The notes: generated by a model from the sequence alone, not told the origin. Positions 17,891 to 32,800 are shown, counted from the first letter of the stretch. The stretch is 64,000 nucleotides of DNA from Pseudalkalibacillus hwajinpoensis (GCF_015234585.1 NZ_JADFCM010000008.1:930001-994000); one strand, 5' to 3'. Made by a program: numbers and translations.

Positions 17891-18607
17891 ATGAAGAAAG
17901 TATCAATCATTATCCCCTTTTATAACTGTGAATATATTGATGTAGCGATTGAAAGTGCTTTGGCACAGACGTATAAGAACATTGAAGTGATCGTGATTAA
18001 TGATGGTTCAACGCTCTATACAGAGAAAATCAAACCGTACTACGGACGGATTCGCTATATTGAACAGGGAAATAAAGGGACAGCAGGGGCGCTAAATACG
18101 GGGATTGCTAATGCAACGGGAGAATACTTTACATGGTTAAGCGCTGACGACCTTTATCAACCCAATAAAGTAGAAAAGCAAGTGACTGCGCTCGAACAAT
18201 CCAATCACGTTATAGGGTACTCCTCTTATGTGTTGATAAACGAATTTGGAACAGTAACAAGCGGATCAGTAGGGGTGGCTTTTCCTAATCGACTATCTTT
18301 CTTAAAGCATTTAAGGCAAGGGTGTGCCATTAACGGCTGCACGGTCATGGTGAAAATGGAAGTGCTCCGGGCATTAGGCGGGTTTGATGAAACGCTAAGA
18401 TTTACACATGACTATGATTTGTGGGCGCGTATTGCAAAGGATCATGCCTTTTCTTATATAGACGAATGTCTTGTTCAATACCGGGTGCATAGTGAGATGG
18501 GAACACAACGACACAGTGAAGCCATTCGAACAGAACTTCGCCTTGTGAAAAAGAAAGTGAGAATGCTCCTTCTAGAAGCGTATCGGAAAGAACGTATGCA
18601 ATTATGA
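17891..18607 (+). CDS. Family 2 glycosyltransferase (SpsA-like)
   Basis: A single-domain GT-A enzyme of 238 aa. VSIIIPFYNCEYIDVAIESA and VIVINDGSTLYTEKI form the nucleotide-binding half, and YFTWLSADDLYQP carries the metal-binding DxD-like Asp pair. ALGGFDETLRFTHDYDLW is the acceptor-side ED-like motif. A good ribosome binding site (GAGGGAG) precedes the ATG. It overlaps the next glycosyltransferase by ATGA. Similar enzymes build spore coat polysaccharide in Bacillus. The donor is presumably the sugar made by the upstream genes. Confidence 0.85.
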   Translation: MKKVSIIIPFYNCEYIDVAIESALAQTYKNIEVIVINDGSTLYTEKIKPYYGRIRYIEQGNKGTAGALNTGIANATGEYFTWLSADDLYQPNKVEKQVTALEQSNHVIGYSSYVLINEFGTVTSGSVGVAFPNRLSFLKHLRQGCAINGCTVMVKMEVLRALGGFDETLRFTHDYDLWARIAKDHAFSYIDECLVQYRVHSEMGTQRHSEAIRTELRLVKKKVRMLLLEAYRKERMQL

Positions 18608-19644
18608 AATTCACCTTCCCAATCATTACTCTATGTAAAGGCGGCGCACAAAGAATGCTGGCTGAAATAACGAATGGCCTTGTAGACCGTGGCCATGAAG
18701 TCATCATTCTGATGCCAAAAACCGGTGTGATTGAATATCCAATAAAATCAACTGTCAAACGAACGACAGAGCTATACGGGATACCAGAATCTTCTTATCC
18801 GAAAGCAGATGTTATTGTATCGAACTATTATACGCTTATTGACGACGCAGAAAACGCTAGTAGGAACAAGAAAGGTATCCACATAAGAATTAGTCTGTGT
18901 TACGAACCAACCTTTTTACCTGAACAAGAATTATCCTTCCCAAGTTATCATGTAACGCCAAACCTCATTGTATTATCGAAATGGCAGCAAGACCTGATTC
19001 GACTAAATCATGGCATTACTGGCTCAATCGTACCTGTAGGAATTAGTGACCAATTTTATAATATGGGTACACGGTTATTAAATAAAGTCCCTAATCTTAC
19101 AGCGATACTAAGAAGGCCAGAGGGAGGTCATTCCTGGCATCGTGAGCAAAATTACCTGTTAGAGCAACTGGCTATTGTTCAAAAGTCATACCCTAATGCC
19201 AAATACACATTAATTAGTCCACCTAATGAGTTGGCTGCTTCTAAAGCGCTTCAAATGATTAAAGCATCAGGGAAGTATCGCTATCTCACACCGGCTGATG
19301 ATCGAGAGTTGGCTTATCATTACAATGAAGCAGACATATTTGTCAATTCTTCTACTTATGATACGGCTTCACTTCCTGGACTTGAAGCCATGAAGTGTGG
19401 AGCTGCACTCGTCACAACGTATAACGGAGGTAATTTAGATTATTGCAAACACGGCGTGAATTCCCTGCTTTCTTACCGCTATGAAAATCGACTAGCAGAA
19501 GACGTTATGACACTACTAAGCCAACCAAATCTAAGAAATGAGATCGCATTAAATGGAGAGAAAGAAACAGAGAAATGGACGTGGAAGCGAAGCGTCGACG
19601 CCTTTTTGAATGCTGTTCACTCCATAATAAAAACGACCGGATAA
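18604..19644 (+). CDS. Family 4-type glycosyltransferase
   Basis: A 346-residue GT-B enzyme and the last gene of the sugar operon. KGGAQRMLAEITNGLVDRGH is the N-terminal glycine-rich motif, and SLPGLEAMKCGAALVTTYNG is the C-terminal catalytic block with the EX7-type glutamate region. Its start codon overlaps the previous stop by four bases, and a strong hairpin lies at its 3' end. A role in adding a further sugar to a spore-surface glycan is inferred from context. Confidence 0.82.
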   Translation: MKFTFPIITLCKGGAQRMLAEITNGLVDRGHEVIILMPKTGVIEYPIKSTVKRTTELYGIPESSYPKADVIVSNYYTLIDDAENASRNKKGIHIRISLCYEPTFLPEQELSFPSYHVTPNLIVLSKWQQDLIRLNHGITGSIVPVGISDQFYNMGTRLLNKVPNLTAILRRPEGGHSWHREQNYLLEQLAIVQKSYPNAKYTLISPPNELAASKALQMIKASGKYRYLTPADDRELAYHYNEADIFVNSSTYDTASLPGLEAMKCGAALVTTYNGGNLDYCKHGVNSLLSYRYENRLAEDVMTLLSQPNLRNEIALNGEKETEKWTWKRSVDAFLNAVHSIIKTTG

Positions 19645-19657
19645 TCCGGTCGTTTAC
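19631..19657. terminator. Bidirectional terminator ending the sugar operon
   Basis: AACGACCGGAT/ATCCGGTCGTT is an 11-bp perfect stem with a single-base loop. It separates the operon from a convergent small gene and overlaps the stops of both. Confidence 0.75.
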
Positions 19658-19785
19658 TGTGTATTTGGCTTCCAAGTCGTTTTACCACATGTGCGGCATC
19701 CTTTTATTTGAGTGGGCCGCGACTTTCTTGTTCTTCTTGTACGTTTCACTTTTTTATATAATTCTTGAATATCTGCTTTCTTCAT
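19654..19785 (-). CDS. Small basic CxxC protein, 43 aa
   Basis: Found by eye on the minus strand. ATG at 19785 is preceded by AGGAGG 7 bases upstream, and the frame runs 43 codons to TAA. The product is strongly basic, with KKVKRTRRTRKSR in the middle and a single GCRTCGKTTW zinc-knuckle-like pair near the C-terminus. It looks like a small nucleic-acid-binding protein or a fragment of a zinc ribbon. No function is assigned. Confidence 0.6.
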   Translation of the reverse strand: MKKADIQELYKKVKRTRRTRKSRPTQIKGCRTCGKTTWKPNTQ

Positions 19786-19859
19786 CTTTCTCCTCCTGAC
19801 AGACTTTTCTATAACTTTGTACATCTTATTCTGCTAGGAAGAGTAAGGTGTGGAGTTGA

Positions 19860-20678
19860 TTACTTCTTCTGATGAAATGGGTTAATGACTGATGTTTTCC
19901 GCTGATTATGATTAAACTTAAATGGGTCAAATGGTGAGGGTTCAAAAAGTATACTAGACTGAGAAAAAGGGTTGATTGGCTGGTGATTTTGATTTGGTGA
20001 AGTCGTTTGTGGCTCTGTTTTTTGTTGAGGAACGATCGCATCAGGAACATCGGGCCACTCAGACAGAGGGTGATCCGTTTTTTGATGTGATGCAAGCGTT
20101 GGATTCACTTCTTCTAAAACGTTTGTAACTAATCTTTCATACATACCGATTGAAATGTGATGTACCGGCTTGAAATAGGGTTTCATAAAATATTGAATGA
20201 TCATATAGGAAATCCATTCAATTGCAGTATAATGATCATCTTCTTTAATAAAGCAAGTCATTGTGGATCCATTGAAAGGAAGCCAGGCATTTTTGTGAAT
20301 TCTTTTTTGTAAATCAAGGCTCTTATAGTCGAGTGCTTTCGGGCGTACTTTTTTGTTCCCGATCAAAATGGATAGTGGAGAAGCGAGGTGTGAGGCTACA
20401 TCAATTGTGATCGATAGGTCACTGTTTTCTTCCATATGTGTAGCATCGATTCCCGTATGCCTTACTAACTCCATAAGGGAATAAGCATAGTGGCTCCACT
20501 CGGAAGTGAGATGCAGCTTCTTCCCTTCTAATGGCATCGTAAGAACATTGTCGTTCATCTGCAGCCCCCAGTATGGGAGAAGTAATAATAGCGCATTTAA
20601 TTCTTCGCTTGAGAGCTTACAAATCACTTTATCTTTCCAGATGAGATTTATCAAAAAATCTTCTCCTTTCTTCTCCAT
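19860..20678 (-). CDS. Unrecognised protein with Pro/Gln/Asn-rich C-terminal tail
   Basis: A 272-residue protein with no signal peptide. Residues 1-185 look globular (FLINLIWKDKVICKL at the start, then alternating strands and helices). Residues about 195-272 are low-complexity, rich in Pro, Gln, Asn, Ser and His, with repeated NPF motifs (INPFSQ, VINPFHQ). Spore coat morphogenetic proteins such as CotO or SafA often carry such tails, and its location fits. I do not recognise the family. Confidence 0.6.
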   Translation of the reverse strand: MEKKGEDFLINLIWKDKVICKLSSEELNALLLLLPYWGLQMNDNVLTMPLEGKKLHLTSEWSHYAYSLMELVRHTGIDATHMEENSDLSITIDVASHLASPLSILIGNKKVRPKALDYKSLDLQKRIHKNAWLPFNGSTMTCFIKEDDHYTAIEWISYMIIQYFMKPYFKPVHHISIGMYERLVTNVLEEVNPTLASHQKTDHPLSEWPDVPDAIVPQQKTEPQTTSPNQNHQPINPFSQSSILFEPSPFDPFKFNHNQRKTSVINPFHQKK

Positions 20679-20783
20679 GAGAAACGCATATGAAATTTGG
20701 GCAGCTCCTTCTGTTGCATTTCTGTGCTAATTCCATAGTATGTAGTGAATCAACCTATCATGTGAAAGAAAGGAAGGAACGAT

Positions 20784-21959
20784 ATGGGTCACAAACAACA
20801 TAAGCAACGCACCGTTCCTACAGCTACAAATAGCCTACAGGATGAGTGCATTCGCGTTCAAAAAGTATACGATTGGGTAACCGATCAGCTTTCTGTAAAG
20901 AAGAAAATCAAATTTACAGATCATGAGCTTAAAAAGATCGAATGTGCTATGGAAGATCCAAGCCGCCGTCCACTTCGTATTGTATGTAAAACACCAGAAG
21001 CACCTCCTTTGTTCCCACTCTCAGGCAGCGAGCATACAGAAGATGACTTTTTCTGTGAACAAATTGGAGAAAAACGGGATGTTAGCGTAGCAATTCCTGG
21101 TGGGGGATTTGCAGATGCTCAACTCGTTGACCTTTTATTTACAACTGATGTAAAGGTGAAGGTTGTCGACCGACATGGCGATTTAGTAACAGAGGTCGAT
21201 TGCAACGCATCTGTTCTTGAATCATTTGTGCTATGCTTCCCGAATGGAACAGATCTCTTCTGTCGAATCACTAAAATTGTATGCCGCATTCCTTCAGGAA
21301 CTGTATTATTAAACTGTCCTGCACCATCTTCATTTGATCTAGAAGTTATTTTCTGTGTAGACATTCAAGTAGAAGCTGAAGTGAAACTAGAGGTTCTTGC
21401 GAAGTTCTGTTCACCTCGTGACAATGATCTAATTGCACCTGACTTGATCGATGAATGTCCTCCAATTGAATTCCCGGAACAGTGTCCAGACATCTTCCCG
21501 CGTCCAAGTTGTGATTGCTCACTAAGTGGTGAAGCGAGTGGAGAAATAGACTGTGATGATGATTCTGGTAAAGCAACATTGCTTGTAAACATTTGTGATA
21601 ATTGTAGTCTTACTGGAAGCTCTATGAAACTTAATTTCCATGACACAGACTCAAGCGATGGAAAGAACGACTTTACATTCACTGCAACGAGTTTTGATCA
21701 AGATACTCTTAAGTGCGAAGAATGTGGAGATGGTTTGAAGTTCATCGTTGAAGGTAGCGGTGTAACGGATCGCGGTCGTACGTTTGACTTTAAACTTGCT
21801 GTAGTTGACGCAGACGATGATCAGTGGTTTGAAGTGCATTTATTAAACCGTAGAGGAAAAGTTGTCTTTAATACAGGAACTGTGGAAGTTGAAGAAGGCG
21901 ATCTTACCGTTGATGATTGCATCACATTTGATGATATTAAGTACAAGAAACAGTCATAA
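20784..21959 (+). CDS. Cysteine-rich acidic protein, probable spore-surface component
   Basis: A 391-residue soluble, acidic protein with many scattered Cys. The N-terminus contains DECIRVQKVYDWVTDQ, a motif I have seen in several spore-associated Bacillales and Clostridia proteins. The middle is beta-rich (VDLLFTTDVKVKVVDRHG, then LFCRITKIVCRIPSGT). The C-terminal 130 residues form a second beta domain with CDNCSLTGSSMKLNF and KCEECGDGLKF. Strong ribosome binding site; monocistronic. The role is inferred from location and Cys content only. Confidence 0.6.
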   Translation: MGHKQHKQRTVPTATNSLQDECIRVQKVYDWVTDQLSVKKKIKFTDHELKKIECAMEDPSRRPLRIVCKTPEAPPLFPLSGSEHTEDDFFCEQIGEKRDVSVAIPGGGFADAQLVDLLFTTDVKVKVVDRHGDLVTEVDCNASVLESFVLCFPNGTDLFCRITKIVCRIPSGTVLLNCPAPSSFDLEVIFCVDIQVEAEVKLEVLAKFCSPRDNDLIAPDLIDECPPIEFPEQCPDIFPRPSCDCSLSGEASGEIDCDDDSGKATLLVNICDNCSLTGSSMKLNFHDTDSSDGKNDFTFTATSFDQDTLKCEECGDGLKFIVEGSGVTDRGRTFDFKLAVVDADDDQWFEVHLLNRRGKVVFNTGTVEVEEGDLTVDDCITFDDIKYKKQS

Positions 21960-21966
21960 ATCAGTA

Positions 21967-21997
21967 GTGCAGGAGATCATATCCTGCACTTTTTTGT
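21967..21997 (+). terminator. Terminator of the Cys-rich gene
   Basis: GTGCAGGA/TCCTGCAC stem with a 7-base loop, followed by TTTTTTG. Confidence 0.8.
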
Positions 21998-22061
21998 TAT
22001 GAAAAGAGACCTATCACTCATACATATAGAATGTAGCGCTGGTTAGAGAGGGGGAGGTTCC

Positions 22062-22961
22062 ATGCAGGGTGAAAAATTGAGTTATTCTCGTCTCATTTCA
22101 CGTACGAAATATTTTCAAGAAAAATCGCTGGAACTTGAGAAAGAACTTATTTTTGCGAACGATCAATTAGCTTCGCTTGAGAAGCAAATCGAGTTAAGTA
22201 AGGAGCAGGAGAAAACGATCGCTTATTTGCAGGAAGAGTTAAATTTATTAGAAAAAGAGCTTGAAAACCAGGCAAAAGAGCATGTGCTTATTAAGGAAGA
22301 AGTAGAAGAGAAGAAAAGTATTGGGCAAGATGATGTAAGGATACAAGGATATGAAAACCTTCTTGCAGAGATGCAAATAGAGATCAATGAAAAAGACAAG
22401 CGGCTTCAGCATTATCAAGGAAAAGTGAAAAACCTTGAGAAGCGGGCGCAGTATCAAAAGAACGAAGAAGTATCAGAGTCAGTCAAGGAAAAAGATGAAA
22501 TAGCTGAGACTTACGCTGTGAGCTACTTCAATACTTCTATAATTATTAGCGATAAACAGACGGTTATGATTCGTGGAGATTTACAAATTGAAAATTGCGG
22601 AACAACGAAATTGCGTAATCCTCTTGTTTGCTTTCGCTTTTTGCCGAGAGAAGCAGCTACCTTAAAAGGGCGTATTTATTCCATTGATGATGTAGAAACA
22701 AAAGGTGTTGATGCAAGCGATCGAATTCAGTGGGTATTTCCTGATCATGATTGGTTAGAGAAATCAAAAGAGAAGGGGGAAATTTGGGTTTCTCCGTTAC
22801 ACCCAGTGATATTGAAGCCTGGAGATAAGATCGGGATCGAAAGTTTTCAAATCCCAATTAAATCTGAATTTAAAGAGCCTGTTATTATTGAAGGATTTGT
22901 TTATTTTCAAAAAGAGAATTATAAAATAAAAGTTTCAAATCAAATAGCCTTGAGCTACTAA
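22062..22961 (+). CDS. Coiled-coil protein with C-terminal beta domain
   Basis: A 299-residue protein in two parts. Residues about 15-135 form a long charged coiled coil rich in Glu, Lys, Leu and Gln. Residues about 145-299 form a beta-sandwich-like domain (INCG-type strands such as LQIENCGTTKLRNPLVCF, then HPVILKPGDKIGIESF). No signal peptide or membrane segment is present. A GGGGGAGG site precedes ATG 22062. The layout suggests a structural spacer in the spore coat, but I recognise no family. Confidence 0.6.
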   Translation: MQGEKLSYSRLISRTKYFQEKSLELEKELIFANDQLASLEKQIELSKEQEKTIAYLQEELNLLEKELENQAKEHVLIKEEVEEKKSIGQDDVRIQGYENLLAEMQIEINEKDKRLQHYQGKVKNLEKRAQYQKNEEVSESVKEKDEIAETYAVSYFNTSIIISDKQTVMIRGDLQIENCGTTKLRNPLVCFRFLPREAATLKGRIYSIDDVETKGVDASDRIQWVFPDHDWLEKSKEKGEIWVSPLHPVILKPGDKIGIESFQIPIKSEFKEPVIIEGFVYFQKENYKIKVSNQIALSY

Positions 22962-22977
22962 TATAGATGGCGCCCAT

Positions 22978-23005
22978 ACCCACTATCCTCCTTTTGCATA
23001 GGATA
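22978..23005 (+). promoter_or_regulatory. Candidate sigma-K promoter
   Basis: CATAGGATA at 22997-23005 matches the sigma-K -10 consensus CATANNNTA exactly. An AC dinucleotide at 22978-22979 lies 17 bases upstream as a possible -35. It is 37 bases before a small gene in a spore-surface cluster, which fits late mother-cell expression. Confidence 0.5.
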
Positions 23006-23041
23006 ATGTGAAGTAAGAGGATAAGAGGGGGAGGATTTAGA

Positions 23042-23266
23042 ATGTCTGAGAAGAAGAGAAAACCGCAAGTCATTCACGTTGATAAACTGATCGTTAAAGC
23101 TAATGAAGTTATTATCCGCAATGACCGTGAACATAAACGATATGAAGATATAGAAGAAAATAGAGAAAACAAGCGAGACCCTTGGGGATTTTTTGGATCG
23201 AATGATGAGGAGGAAAGAGAAGAAGCAGGAGAAGATACGAACAAAGGTGGCTTTAATTGGTTCTAA
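23042..23266 (+). CDS. Small charged protein, 74 aa
   Basis: A strongly charged 74-residue protein. It starts with a conserved-looking block KPQVIHVDKLIVKANEVII, then an acidic and basic linker, a central DPWGFFGS and a C-terminal GGFNWF. The aromatic motifs at both ends of a charged linker look like short docking peptides. The gene has a GGGGGAGG site, a sigma-K-like promoter and its own terminator. The function is unknown, and a spore coat role is inferred from the promoter and neighbours. Confidence 0.6.
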   Translation: MSEKKRKPQVIHVDKLIVKANEVIIRNDREHKRYEDIEENRENKRDPWGFFGSNDEEEREEAGEDTNKGGFNWF

Positions 23267-23292
23267 GAGCAGAATATTCTGCTCTTTTTTTT
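23266..23292 (+). terminator. Terminator of the 74-aa gene
   Basis: AGAGCAGAAT/ATTCTGCTCT is a 10-bp perfect palindrome, followed by TTTTTTT. Confidence 0.8.
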
Positions 23293-23383
23293 GTTGTGAA
23301 ATTATTCAATATTTTATTACATAATATGGTCAATGGATTAAGTGTGAAATGTGTATGTTTAGAAGTAAAGTGGTGTTCCGCTA

Positions 23384-23444
23384 ATTTTTCTCATATTAGA
23401 AAGAGATCATCATATATTGTTTGAGATGCAACATAGTAAAGACA
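23384..23444 (+). repeat. Direct repeat, upstream copy (start of duplicated cassette)
   Basis: About 60 bases beginning near TTTTTCTCATATTAG and running through TTGTTTGAGATGCAAC are nearly the same as 27561-27622. Both copies precede the small module gene or its remnant, so they mark the left edge of a tandem duplication and may carry its promoter. Confidence 0.75.
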
Positions 23445-23462
23445 CACATTCAGAGTAAACCG

Positions 23463-23511
23463 ACTCAAATTTTTCGCTTTCGAAAGACGAATTGGGTTTG
23501 ATTGAGTTGAA
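23463..23511 (+). promoter_or_regulatory. Leader hairpin before the module pseudogene
   Basis: ACTCAAAT...TTCG and CGAA...TTTGATTGAGT can fold into a long interrupted stem with a TTTCGAAA tip. It takes the place, in this copy, of the nested hairpins at 27648-27706. Confidence 0.4.
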
Positions 23512-23546
23512 TAACGTATTTTGATTTTATTGGAAAAGGAGGAGAG

Positions 23547-23780
23547 AAAGTTTTTATATTGACGACTGGGCCAATTGAAAATAAACCTACTGTTGGTACT
23601 AGAACAACGCACTAGGTAACAATAAAGATTTCGAATCGTAGTTCTGTCAATACCTCTACAATAGAAGTAATGGGAAAGTAACTAAATTTTACCTAGACGG
23701 TAATAACAATTTAGGAAAACGGAATGGAACATTGTAACCAGCACATGGACTTGTCCCATTAGAATCGAAAGTTAATTTAA
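23547..23780 (+). pseudogene. Remnant of the small N-module gene
   Basis: This stretch aligns with the intact 117-aa gene at 27723-28076. The start ATG is changed to AAG with a one-base deletion nearby. Three Gln codons have become stops (CAG to TAG, CAA to TAA twice), and roughly 130 bases are missing from the middle. Recognisable pieces include TTGPIENKP near the start, KISNRSS in the middle and PAH plus SKV near the end. It is preceded by AAAAGGAGGAG, a surviving ribosome binding site. Confidence 0.8.
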
Positions 23781-23814
23781 CGGCGAAATTTTACTTTCCT
23801 AAACAAACGGTTGA

Positions 23815-26961
<3,147 letters not shown>

Positions 26962-26966
26962 CTTAA

Positions 26967-26993
26967 ACGCGGTACTCTTTTCGAGTGCCGCTT
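26967..26993 (+). terminator. Hairpin after collagen-like gene 1
   Basis: GCGGTACTC and GAGTGCCGC pair over 9 positions (one G-T). The following T-run is weak, so termination is likely but not certain. Confidence 0.5.
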
Positions 26994-27560
26994 ATTTAGA
27001 TTTAACAATGGATAATTAATTTTTGACGAGACGTCTCATACATTTAAAAGCAATGCATATCAGGGAACATATGAATCGAGTTGTGAAAAATCTAAGCATG
27101 GTCCGATTTACACTTCCCATTTGTAATTATTCCAAGCCTTACATCACTCTTCCGAGATATACAGATTGGGCAATTTTTAGCGGCAATGTAATCTTTGAGA
27201 ATAACTATTTTCCAGTTCCATTCAGTACGGGGGATTTGGTATATCTGAAAAAGGATAGAGTGGACAATACTTCTTACAGGTTATTCAAATATCGTCAATT
27301 CATGGATTCATAGCAGTATTGTAATAGTGGCATCGGTGATATCGGATTACCGCCAGTGGGAATTTACAATACACAGTTAGATACGCCTATTTGTGCTGGA
27401 TTGTAACCTCGGATTCTAGCTTGAAATGCACTAAAACAATTCTATTCATATTAGCCTAAACGTGAAAATAATTACTGTGATATACAATATTTAAAAAGTG
27501 CAGAATTCAGTGTGATATGGTAACAGTTATCTATTAGTTATGTAAGGGAGTACCCCTGTA
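26994..27560. other. Degenerate region between the duplicated cassettes
   Basis: About 570 bases with no supported gene. An open frame at 27023-27313 lacks a good ribosome binding site and has no recognisable content. Another in-frame piece near 27330-27405 would read GIGDIGLPPVGIYNTQ and ends in a stop. These look like decayed coding sequence left at the duplication junction. Confidence 0.4.
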
Positions 27561-27622
27561 AATATTTTTCATATTAGAAAGGAATCATCATATATTGTTT
27601 GAGATGCAACTTAGTAATGACA
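27561..27622 (+). repeat. Direct repeat, downstream copy (start of second cassette)
   Basis: This is the second copy of the repeat at 23384-23444, differing by a few bases and small indels. The spacing between the copies, about 4.18 kb, defines the duplicated unit. Confidence 0.75.
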
Positions 27623-27647
27623 GACCTTCCAAAAATGACGCGGGGAT

Positions 27648-27706
27648 ACTCACTTCAGATAGGGTCATCTGGATCAAGTGAGGTGATTAAGTCACTTGAA
27701 GTGAGT
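27648..27706 (+). promoter_or_regulatory. Overlapping alternative hairpins in the leader of the module gene
   Basis: ACTCACTTCA (27648) can pair with TGAAGTGAGT (27697). TCAAGTGA (27674) can pair with TCACTTGA (27692). The two 3' arms share three bases, so the stems compete. They end 9 bases before the ribosome binding site region and 17 bases before the start codon. This could be an attenuator, an RNA-binding site or a protein operator. Confidence 0.4.
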
Positions 27707-27722
27707 AGGGTAAGGAGGAGAG

Positions 27723-28076
27723 ATGTTGCTTATTTTGACGACTGGGCCAATTGAAAATAAACCTATTAATGGTATCAGGCCAACGCAACAGGTGATAATC
27801 AAGATTTCGAACCGTAGTCCTATCAATACCTCTACAGTAGAAATAGTGGGGAAGCAACTAAACGGAACTCAGACTGTGTATGTCTTAGAACTAATGACTA
27901 TTCCTGTGAATGGTGTCGTTTCAAAGACTTATTTTGCAGATCTTGATGGTTATCAATTTTCGTTTAATATAACTGGCCTTGCAATGGCGCAAACAGGAAT
28001 ATCAGTTTGGGGAAAGTCGAATGGCACATTGCAACCGGCACATAGACTTGTCCTATCTGAATTGAAAGTAGATTAA
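27723..28076 (+). CDS. Stand-alone N-module protein, 117 aa
   Basis: This protein consists only of the module found at the N-terminus of both collagen-like proteins. Shared blocks are TGPIENKPINGIRPTQQ, IKISNRSP, VYVLELMTIP and the end WGKSNGTLQPAHRLVLSEL. No signal peptide, membrane segment or Cys is present. An AAGGAGGAG site precedes ATG 27723. It lies 67 bases before collagen-like gene 2 and is probably co-transcribed with it. As a stalk-free copy it may form the basal layer onto which the collagen proteins attach, or act as an assembly chaperone. The function is inferred. Confidence 0.75.
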   Translation: MLLILTTGPIENKPINGIRPTQQVIIKISNRSPINTSTVEIVGKQLNGTQTVYVLELMTIPVNGVVSKTYFADLDGYQFSFNITGLAMAQTGISVWGKSNGTLQPAHRLVLSELKVD

Positions 28077-28125
28077 ACAGCGGAATTTTACTTTCCTTAA
28101 CAAACGGTTGAAGTGAAGCTTTTAA

Positions 28126-31524
<3,399 letters not shown>

Positions 31525-31551
31525 GGACTTGCAGAGAATGGAGGGTTGATT

Positions 31552-32757
31552 TTGGCGGATATAAACATTACTAACATTGGCCCAAATGTTAGTTCACAAT
31601 TTGATGAGCTTCGAATTGCAGAAAGGACGCCAATCGTAGAATTGACATCCGTTTATGGTGTTTCTGCTATAAGAGATATTGTGACTACGACTGGCGGGGG
31701 AACCGTTACAAATGATGCAACTGAATATAGCGTCAGTACTTCTACTGGCGGCACTGACGCGGCTACACTGGATAGTGCATTAAGAGGAAGGTATGAACCC
31801 GGGTATGCTGGTGAGGCGGGGATAGGAATCCGTCTTCCCAGTCTTCCAACAGGTACACAAGTTACAAGGTGGGGGTTGTTTGATGATCAGAACGGGGGTT
31901 ACTTTGGTCGGAATGCAACAGATACATTTGTAGCTGTTAGAAGAGGTGGAGTCGATACGGTTATTAATCAATCATCCTGGAATGTTGATCCATTAGATGG
32001 AAGCGGTCCTAGTGGAGCAACTCTTTCGCTAAGTAAAGGGAACATCTTTCAAATTCTTTTTACATGGTATGGATATGGAGTTATTGAATTTAGAGTCGTA
32101 TTGCCAGATCCCACTACCCTTGCACAAGAAGTTATTACGGTTCACAGATACTCTCCAACCGGAGAAACAAGTTTTGTTGATCCCAATCTTCCACTAAGAG
32201 CGCAGGTCGATAACGATGGTACTTCATCAGCACTTTCCGTTTTTGTAGGTGGGAGACAATACGGGATTGTGGGGAGATATAATCCAATATACAGGGTTAC
32301 ATCTGAGAGAAGGACGGTTAGTGGAATTGGAGCAACGTTAACACCTCTCATTTCATTTAGGAGAAAATCAGTGTTTCCAGCAGGATCAGGAAGAGCTAAT
32401 TCTGTTCAAATTAGTTTGGAAGGAATTCAGGTTATTTCTTCTTTAGATGTTGCTTATCAGGTCTTAATAGGCGGCACAATTAACGGTTCATTTGGGAATT
32501 TCCCTACTGCTAATACGAATATACCAAATACCGAGACGGCTTTAGAGGTGAATAATACGGCGACCACGTACACCGCTGGTGAAGTGGTATTTCAAGGAGC
32601 AACATCAGGTGGGTCTGGGGTTAGCAGAGTAGTAGGTATGAATGAATTAATTGATTTCACCCTCCCAACGAATGAAATTGTTACGCTAGCTGCAGTGAAT
32701 TTGGAGGGAGGTACAGCGACAGTAACGGCTACATTTTTACTCACTGAAAGTTGGTGA
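31552..32757 (+). CDS. Stand-alone virus-like head protein, paralogue of the collagen 2 head
   Basis: A 401-residue protein aligned end to end with the head of the preceding collagen-like protein: [63 protein letters not shown] and the terminal LTESW. By eye the two agree at well over half of positions. No collagen stalk is present. TTG at 31552 is preferred, since GGAGG lies 7 bases upstream; an in-frame TTG at 31546 is too close. The gene starts 27 bases after the previous stop, so it should be in the same operon. It could cap the filament or form heteromers with the collagen head. Confidence 0.8.
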   Translation: MADINITNIGPNVSSQFDELRIAERTPIVELTSVYGVSAIRDIVTTTGGGTVTNDATEYSVSTSTGGTDAATLDSALRGRYEPGYAGEAGIGIRLPSLPTGTQVTRWGLFDDQNGGYFGRNATDTFVAVRRGGVDTVINQSSWNVDPLDGSGPSGATLSLSKGNIFQILFTWYGYGVIEFRVVLPDPTTLAQEVITVHRYSPTGETSFVDPNLPLRAQVDNDGTSSALSVFVGGRQYGIVGRYNPIYRVTSERRTVSGIGATLTPLISFRRKSVFPAGSGRANSVQISLEGIQVISSLDVAYQVLIGGTINGSFGNFPTANTNIPNTETALEVNNTATTYTAGEVVFQGATSGGSGVSRVVGMNELIDFTLPTNEIVTLAAVNLEGGTATVTATFLLTESW

Positions 32758-32800
32758 AGTAAAAAATAGCAGTTCTCTAATACTTGTATAAACTTTCTAG

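Noticed and set aside
14123..19644. Pseudaminic or legionaminic acid pathway
   Set aside because: The dehydratase is PseB-like, but no aminotransferase, acetyltransferase or NeuB-type synthase is present.
27023..27313. Possible 96-aa gene between the collagen cassettes
   Set aside because: No good ribosome binding site, odd composition and no recognisable features; the region looks like decayed sequence.
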